A DNA stretch of 64,000 bases from Lingula anatina. Taxonomy: Eukaryota > Brachiopoda > Lingulata > Lingulida > Lingulidae. Below are positions 52,301-61,789 of this stretch, piece after piece. The stretch is from the NCBI RefSeq assembly GCF_001039355.2, contig NW_019773825.1, positions 274,100 through 338,099 on the forward strand, written 5' to 3'. The notes under the pieces were generated by a model, which was not told the DNA's origin, did not search any database, and saw nothing but the letters and a program-made list of their open reading frames with translations. How positions within the stretch are numbered: position 1 is the first letter of the stretch; each line of letters opens with the position of its first letter. The position numbers and the translations under genes were made by a program.

Positions 52301-55300
52301 CAAACTGGAAAATTAAAAGTCATTATTCACTGATAGAGATTAGATACTGATCAGATACAGTGCTTTATCTAAAACCTGGAAATTGATTTTTTTCCTGTGC
52401 TCAGTGGAACATTTAGTGAGTACTCCAAGAACAGATTAATGGTGTATAAAAGATATTGCTTACAAAGAAAGAAGTAATGATGCTGGAACTGGTACGGCAT
52501 AAACCCCTTCTTCTTCTCGCCCCACCAGCTAGGCATTTTGTCCCCTAGTAAGAAGACATAAGGCAGGGTTATATCTGGGTCCTTCACATACACGTTGGGC
52601 TTTACATGGTGTTGAAAATGACGGAAGTTCCACCAGTGTGATGATGCGGCCTGAAAAATGTGTATGAGTTACTGATTACCACTTACTTTTAGAAGAAAAT
52701 CATTGACTGTTAAGGGAAATGTAAATATGAACATCATGACTGAAACAACAATTCAACTTAGTCACATTATGATAGTGGTTACTACTCTATTATCTTATTT
52801 CATATTCATTTACTTACTGATTACTTCATTGTATGTTGTTAAATTTTATAGCTTCACTAGTTCTCTAATCAGCCTATAGGGGGAAGCACCTACATAAATG
52901 TCAAAAGACTGACTGACTTGGATGATTTGTTTTACCTTGATCCCTCCAATGACAACTTCATGCATCAGATGATTTAATTTTCTACTATTGAACACTGACA
53001 AATGGCCATAGTCATGCTGAGTCCAGCCAGCCTGCCCCTAGTAAAGAAAAAATTACAAAATATAAATAACAGTGCATGTACAGTACTAGAATATACACAT
53101 GTGCCTGTGTTAGTAACTGCACATAGAAATTAGGTGATTCTACTGTAGTACATATCCATGACGGAAAACATTTTCTGGTTAGAATGCTTCATCTGAACAA
53201 TGCTGGTTAAACAACTCCCTTACAACGTAAAAAATTTGCATTGAAATCAAAGGTGATTAATTTAAACAAATGTGTTCATCAGTGGCATTTAAGACACTCA
53301 ATGACACATTAACTTGTTAACAATGGTATTAAAAACTTTCTTTAAATGAAAGAATAACCTATGAGTAAATAGAAATTTGAAAATGCAAACACAAATGATT
53401 GTTATTACATTAATGGATTGAACTGAAACAAGATTGAGATGTGATCAGCATAATTTCATAGAATCTGTTTTTGAAGTGCTAGTCAAATATGTATAGTATA
53501 AGTAGCATAAGAGTTATAAGAAAAAATTGAATCAAAAAATGCTTAAAATCCTTGATTAGTCAAGCATCTTCCATTAGACTAAGTACAATAATCAAATATC
53601 TGTTGAAAACATCACAAGGATAATGGGATGACCTTTGACCCCAATGACCTATGACCCCACAGGCAACAATAGTTACTTTGAATCTGAAATTGAGACTTTA
53701 CTTTGAAAACTTTAACAATGGGTTTGAAACTTAACAAGGAAAAGAAATCAAGGAAACTATGAATATGACTCGATCTTTTCAATGAGAAACATTGCAAATT
53801 TTACAAATACTGTTTCTTTTTCTTTCTTTTTAAAACTAATTTTAAAACTTTTTAAAACTTTTTTTTAACTAATAACTTCTTAAAATAACAACATCCCTAC
53901 TGAGTGGTAGCAACTAAATTGAAAAGCAGACTTTATATATAGTAAAAACACCAAAAATGCTATGCATTAATTTTAAGATTCCAAATTTATGTATCTAAAA
54001 GATTATTTTCCCATTGTCATTACTGTAAAGAATCTGAAACTGTGATGAATTATCAAGTAACATAAACAGACATTATTAAAATAAAACTAATGGCAATGTT
54101 AAAAAGATAACAATATTACCTACCCAGTACCCATCTGTTGTTTTAAAATCTTACATTATATTTTATTAAACTTATTATTTAGGACAAAACATATCAAACC
54201 TGAGAAATGAGTAAAAAAAAGGATGCTGCCAAGAAGGCTGTCCAGCTGGTTCCGTAATTGGCAATGATAAGGTACCCTATGACTTCACAGGCAATAATGG
54301 AGAAGAAGTGAGCCGCATAGAACCAAGGATTGACTTTGAATAGACCCATGTCCTCTGCTGCTTTCCTTAGAGATCTCATATCCTCTTCTATTTCACTCTG
54401 AAATGAAAAAAAATGATTTTGAAAATAAATAAATAAATAATTACAAAATCTATATTTCTTCTAACACTGAGTTTTGCCATTTTACCTTATATCATACAGT
54501 TAAAGATTAGCTTCTCTTACCACATTGCCTGGCTCTTTAACTTTCCCAACCAGAAGAGGTTTCATATATTTGGCTACCAATTCTTTGTCATTATGCAGTG
54601 CTGCCCAGGCTTCCTGTAACAGAACAAAATGCCATTCAATATTCAGTGATGTACAAAACAGAGCCCATATAACATAAAATAATAATGATTTTACAGGCTC
54701 TTATAGACTGTAGCTAGTTTAGGGATTAATATAAAATATTCAGAGTGTAGTCTCATGAAGCATCTAAAGTAACGGCAATAACTAGTATAATAACTTAAAG
54801 CACTCTCCTGTCAAAAGACAATAGGTCGTGCCGTGCTTTATTTCGTGTAAAGTCACATCATCCACGAATGCGTTCTACGCACCAGTGCACAGGGTTAATT
54901 ACTCGTGCTTTAAGCCAGATAAAGCACTCGGCGCTGAGCTTTACGCGAAACAGAGCAGATAATTGTCTCAGGTTCGTCTCGCCAATTATCTGCTCTATTT
55001 CGCGTAAAGCTCAGCGCCTCGTACATTATCTATACCATAGTATAACCATTAAAACACAGTGTGGTTACACAGTGCTGTCTAACAAGGTAAAAAAATATAT
55101 ATTGAGGGCATTCAGAACAAGCTGATCTGCGGACTAAGAGACCATTCCCACAGATATTTAGATCGATCTATCCCCCACTAGATTGCTGTCAGCTTAATCG
55201 GCTTAAATGTCTGCTCCGCCTACTAAAAGCTGTAAGGGGGTAATTAACTTCCATGCGCTCTCGACTGACAGCAATTTAGGATGAACCCCCAGGGAGTTAA

Positions 55301-58300
55301 GTCGATCCAGATGGATCGATCCAAATCTGTGGGAATGCAGTCTAAGTATCGTTGCTTCACATAAAAGCAGGGGGAGGGACACAGAATGTGTTAGCTAAGT
55401 ATACTGCTTAATGTATAAATTAAGGGCTTAAATCCCTGTATGAGATAATACATTCCACCAAACCTTGGCCACATGAGTCATCATCTCAAATTGCAACACA
55501 ACATTTTCTGAATGATTAATATACATTTTATTTAGCACATTATCTGTACAGTTTACACATTGGTAAATAAATATAGCATTGTTCTCTCTATCTTACAGAT
55601 ATCTGTAATCATTCAAAGTGATGCTGATAGGAACCAAGTTGCAATATTAAAATTTAACTCTTGAGTACTGCGTACGTATGCACATGCACATACTGTGATG
55701 TGCAGGAGCACGAAAGGTTTTTAAATATTTGATACAAAATGCAACCTAAGTTTCAGAGCTACTCAAACCTGTAACATCCATTATCAGATTGTCTTGGCTG
55801 TCTTTCGTTATTACAAAAGCTGATAAAATAGATTTGTTTCCAGTGACCTTTGAAATTCAGGTTGACAATATGCAGCACCATTGAATTCTTAACTCTCTTA
55901 CACATCTTAAGGTAACACCAAGGCTTAGTAATACCATATCACTGTAAATATAATATTTGGGTATAGAATAACAATTTCTGTTTGGAAGAAGAACAGAAAA
56001 TACATATAATCAGTATTCAGGCCATATACTGACCAAATAAACAATGCTAATAATAAGAAGTGCCTTGACAGCTTGACTCATTCCTCCATCAAACTTACTT
56101 GCCAAACATGACCTTTTCTTTCTTTTAACTATAATTTTTAACTGCCTTTCAATGCTCAAATTGGCAAGTACGTATGTGTAGCAAATAAATTCTTGGTTGT
56201 ACTAAATGGAGGGACTGCATATTAAACAACAGACAGTTAATAAAGTACTCCGTAGTCAAGATTGCTATCTTGTTTACTGATGTGCTTAAATCACTGTTTA
56301 TTCTGGGATAAATCCCACTCAAACATACATAACTCAAATATCAGTTCTGTAATCTGCACACATATATATACCTAGCAATCATTTAACACAATCAAACTTT
56401 ACTGACAAATTACTTCTATTATTCATGTAAAATGGTATGTGGTTAATACTGGTTCACTGCTATAGAGAGAAATCAAATTACTGTCACAAAATTATTGTTG
56501 GGCAGATTTGTTTGTAGTTCAGTTCCATTCGGTTATTGATTTTCAAAAAAAAAAAAAAATGATTGAGTAATTTTGCAATAATATACTAGCTAGCTAGTAC
56601 ATGTGTGTGTGTGTGTGTGTGTGTGTNGCTTAATTCGTTGAGAATGCGCTCTATGACCCCACAGGCAACAATAGTTACTTTGAATCTGAAATTGAGACTT
56701 TGAAAACTTTAACAATGGGTTTGAAACTTAACAAGGAAAAGAAATCAAGGAAACTATGAATATGACTCAATCTTTTCAATGAGAAACATTGCAAATTTTA
56801 CAAATACTGTTTCTTTTTCTTTCTTTCTTTTTTTTTAACTAATAAATTCTTAAAATAACAACATCCCTACTGAGTGGTAGCAACTAAATTGAAAAGCAGA
56901 CTTTATATATAGTAAAAACACCAAAAATGCTATGCATTAATTTTAAGATTCCAAATTTATGTATCTAAAAGATTAATTATTTTCCCATTGTAAAGATCAA
57001 GTCATTACTGTAAAGAATCTGAAACTGTGATGAATTATCAAGTAACATAAACAGACATTATTAAAATAAAACAAAAAATAAATGGCAATGTTAAAAAGAT
57101 AACAATATTACCTACCCAGTACCCATCTGTTGTTTTAAAATCTTACATTATATTTTATTAAACTTATTATTTAGGACAAAACATATCAAACCTGAGAAAT
57201 GAGTAAAAAAAAGGATGCTGCCAAGAAGGCTGTCCAGCTGGTTCCGTAATTGGCAATGATAAGGTACCCTATGACTTCACAGGCAATAATGGAGAAGAAG
57301 TGAGCCACATAGAACCAAGGATTGACTTTGAATAGACCCATGTCCTCTGCTGCTTTCCTTAGAGATCTCATATCCTCTTCTATTTCACTCTGAAATGAAA
57401 AAAAATGATTTTGAAAATAAATACATAAATAATTACAAAATCTATATTTCTTCTAACACTGAGTTTTGCCATTTTACCTTAAATCATACAGTCAAAGATT
57501 AGCTTCTCTTACTACATTGCCTGGCTCTTTAACTTTCCCAACCAGAAGAGGTTTCATATATTTGGCTACCAATTCTTTGTCATTATGCAGTGCTGCCCAG
57601 GCTTCCTGTAACAGAACAAAATGACATTCAATATTAAGTGATGTACAAAACAGAGCCCATATAACATAAAATAATAATGATTTTACAGGCTCTTATAGAC
57701 TGTAGCTAGTTTAGGGATTAATATAAAATATTCAGAGTGTAGTCTCATGAAGCATCTAAAGTAACAGCAATAACTAGTATAATAACATAGTATAACCATT
57801 AAAACACAGTGTGGTTACACAGTGCTGACTAACAAGGTAAAAAAGTATAATGAGGGCACTCAGAACAAGTTGATCTGCGGACTAATAGATCCACGGACTA
57901 AGAGACCATTCCCATAGATATATTTAGATCGATCTATCCCCCTGGGGAGTCTCACTAGATTGCTGTCAGCTTAATCGGCTTAAATGTCTGCCTCGCCTAC
58001 TAAAAGCTGTAAGGGGGTAATTAACTTCCATGCGCTCTCGACTGACAGCAATTTAGGATGAACCCTCAGGGAGTTAGGTCGATCCAGATGGATCGATCCA
58101 AATCTGTGGGAATGCAGTCTAAGTATCGTTGCTACACATAAAAGCAGGGGGGACACAGAATGTGTTAGCTAAGTATACTGCTTAATGTATAAATTAAGGG
58201 CTTAAATCACTGTATGAGATAATACATTCTACCAAACATGGGCCACATGAGTCATCATCTCAAATTGCAACAGAACATTTTCTGAATGATTAATGTACAT

Positions 58301-61300
58301 TTTATTTAGCATATTATCTGTACAGTTTACATACTGGTAAACAAATGTAGCATTGTTCTCTCTATCTTACAGATATCTGTAATCATCCAAAGTGATGCTG
58401 ATAGGGACCAAGTTGGAATATTAAATTTTAACTCTTGAGTACTGCGTACGTATGCACATGCACACACTGTGATGTGCAGGAGCACGAGAGGTTTTTAAAT
58501 ATTTGATACAAAATGCAACCTAAGTTTCAGAGGCTACTAAAACCTATAACATCCATTATCAGATTGTCTTTGCTGTCTTTCGTTATTACACAAGCTGATA
58601 AAATAGATTTGTTTCCAGTGACCTTTGAAATTCAGGGCCCAGTTTTATAAAGGACGTTTAGCACTAACCAGTGTTTAACTCTAACTAGGCCTTAACAGTC
58701 TGTTAGTTAACTGACCTTTAAATAATTATTTAATCCAGTTAAACACTGGCCAGTTAACTAATTGGTTGTTTTCCGTCAGAAGACTATATATGAAACACAA
58801 TTTAACCATCTTTTAGTTAATGGGTGTTAGGAGAATTTATCCACTGGTTAGGCTTATCCACTGGTTAGTGCTAAACATCCTTTATAAAACTGGGCCCAGG
58901 TTGACAATATGCAGCACCATTCTTAACTCTCTTACACATCTTAAGGTAACACCAAGGCTTAGTAATATCATATCACTGTAAATATAATATTTGGGTGTAG
59001 AATAACAATCTCTATTTGGAAGAAGAACAGAAAATACATATAATCAGTATTCAGGCCATATACTGACCGAATAAACAATGCTAATAATAAGAAGTGCCTT
59101 GACAGCTTGACTCATTCCTCCATCAAACTCACTTGCCAAACATGACCTTTTCTTTCTTTTAACTATAATTTAAAACTGCCTTTCAATGCTCAAATTAACA
59201 AGTATGTATGTGTAGCAAATAAAATCTTGGTTGTACTAAATGGAGGGACTGCATATTAAACAACAGACAGTTAATAAAGTACTCCGTAGTCAAGATTGCT
59301 ATCTTGTTTACTGATGTGCTTAAATCACTGTTTATTCTGGGATAAATCCCACTCAAACATACATAACTCAAATATCAGTTCTGTAATCTGCACACATATA
59401 TATACCTAGCAATCATTTAACACAATCAAACTTTACTGACAAATTGCTTCTATTATTCATGTAAAATGGTATGTGGTTAATACTGGTTCACTGCTATAGA
59501 GAGAAATCAAATTACTGTCACAAAATTATTGTTGGGCAGATTTGTTTGTAGTTCAGTTCCATTCGGTTATTGATTTTCAAAAAAAAAAATGATTGAGTAA
59601 TTTTGCAATAATATACTAGCTAGCTAGTACATGTGTGTGTGTGTGTGTGTGTGTATGTGTGTGTGTGTGTGTGTGTGTNAACAGAACAAAATGCCATTCA
59701 ATATTCAGTGATGTACAAAACAGAGCCCATATAACATAAAATAATAATGATTTTACAGGCTCTTATAGACTGTAGCTAGTTTAGGGATTAATATAAAATA
59801 TTCAGAGTGTAGTCTCATGAAGCATCTAAAGTAACGGCAATAACTAGTATAATAACTTAAAGCACTCTCCTGTCAAAAGACAATAGGTCGTGCCGTGCTT
59901 TATTTCGTGTAAAGTCACATCATCCACGAATGCGTTCTACGCACCAGTGCACAGGGTTAATTACTCGTGCTTTAAGCCAGATAAAGCACTCGGCGCTGAG
60001 CTTTACGCGAAACAGAGCAGATAATTGTCTCAGGTTCGTCTCGCCAATTATCTGCTCTATTTCGCGTAAAGCTCAGCGCCTCGTACATTATCTATACCAT
60101 AGTATAACCATTAAAACACAGTGTGGTTACACAGTGCTGTCTAACAAGGTAAAAAAATATATATTGAGGGCATTCAGAACAAGCTGATCTGCGGACTAAG
60201 AGACCATTCCCACAGATATTTAGATCGATCTATCCCCCACTAGATTGCTGTCAGCTTAATCGGCTTAAATGTCTGCTCCGCCTACTAAAAGCTGTAAGGG
60301 GGTAATTAACTTCCATGCGCTCTCGACTGACAGCAATTTAGGATGAACCCCCAGGGAGTTAAGTCGATCCAGATGGATCGATCCAAATCTGTGGGAATGC
60401 AGTCTAAGTATCGTTGCTTCACATAAAAGCAGGGGGAGGGACACAGAATGTGTTAGCTAAGTATACTGCTTAATGTATAAATTAAGGGCTTAAATCCCTG
60501 TATGAGATAATACATTCCACCAAACCTTGGCCACATGAGTCATCATCTCAAATTGCAACACAACATTTTCTGAATGATTAATATACATTTTATTTAGCAC
60601 ATTATCTGTACAGTTTACACATTGGTAAATAAATATAGCATTGTTCTCTCTATCTTACAGATATCTGTAATCATTCAAAGTGATGCTGATAGGAACCAAG
60701 TTGCAATATTAAAATTTAACTCTTGAGTACTGCGTACGTATGCACATGCACATACTGTGATGTGCAGGAGCACGAAAGGTTTTTAAATATTTGATACAAA
60801 ATGCAACCTAAGTTTCAGAGCTACTCAAACCTGTAACATCCATTATCAGATTGTCTTGGCTGTCTTTCGTTATTACAAAAGCTGATAAAATAGATTTGTT
60901 TCCAGTGACCTTTGAAATTCAGGTTGACAATATGCAGCACCATTGAATTCTTAACTCTCTTACACATCTTAAGGTAACACCAAGGCTTAGTAATACCATA
61001 TCACTGTAAATATAATATTTGGGTATAGAATAACAATTTCTGTTTGGAAGAAGAACAGAAAATACATATAATCAGTATTCAGGCCATATACTGACCAAAT
61101 AAACAATGCTAATAATAAGAAGTGCCTTGACAGCTTGACTCATTCCTCCATCAAACTTACTTGCCAAACATGACCTTTTCTTTCTTTTAACTATAATTTT
61201 TAACTGCCTTTCAATGCTCAAATTGGCAAGTACGTATGTGTAGCAAATAAATTCTTGGTTGTACTAAATGGAGGGACTGCATATTAAACAACAGACAGTT

Positions 61301-61659
61301 AATAAAGTACTCCGTAGTCAAGATTGCTATCTTGTTTACTGATGTGCTTAAATCACTGTTTATTCTGGGATAAATCCCACTCAAACATACATAACTCAAA
61401 TATCAGTTCTGTAATCTGCACACATATATATACCTAGCAATCATTTAACACAATCAAACTTTACTGACAAATTACTTCTATTATTCATGTAAAATGGTAT
61501 GTGGTTAATACTGGTTCACTGCTATAGAGAGAAATCAAATTACTGTCACAAAATTATTGTTGGGCAGATTTGTTTGTAGTTCAGTTCCATTCGGTTATTG
61601 ATTTTCAAAAAAAAAAAAAAATGATTGAGTAATTTTGCAATAATATACTAGCTAGCTAG

Positions 61660-61713
<54 letters not shown>

Positions 61714-61731
61714 GGTAAAAACTATTTCACA

Positions 61732-61789
<58 letters not shown>

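Larger units (their letters stand above)
54618..56626. repeat. Haplotype-1 segment repeated at 59680-61688
   Basis: At a constant offset of 5062 bases I saw no indel over about 2 kb, including the fold-back element, an A-run and the start of the GT microsatellite. The copy begins right after the N at 59679. This is expected for two unmerged overlapping contigs of one haplotype. Confidence 0.85.
56628..59678. repeat. Alternative-haplotype contig covering desaturase exons 2-3 and flanking introns
   Basis: From about 56651 the contig follows 53650-56626 in order with scattered SNPs and small indels. It lacks the fold-back element and carries the 58636-58896 MITE. Both ends are single Ns and the right end is a GT microsatellite, matching a contig break in the other copy. 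The first 23 bases (56628-56650) do not match haplotype 1. Confidence 0.8.
59680..61688. repeat. Second assembly copy of 54618-56626
   Basis: See 54618-56626. Beyond the GT microsatellite this contig continues uniquely to exon 1, so it links the repeated block to the true 5' end of the gene. Confidence 0.85.

Noticed and set aside
54200-54397. ATG in exon 3 as start of a separate 61-residue membrane protein
   Set aside because: Exon 3 joins upstream exons in phase and encodes the family's conserved hydrophobic segment.
54521-57605. Mutually exclusive exon cassettes or a real tandem exon duplication in the desaturase
   Set aside because: Near-identical introns, gaps at the breakpoints and a third near-identical partial copy favour haplotype contigs; kept only as the alternative hypothesis.
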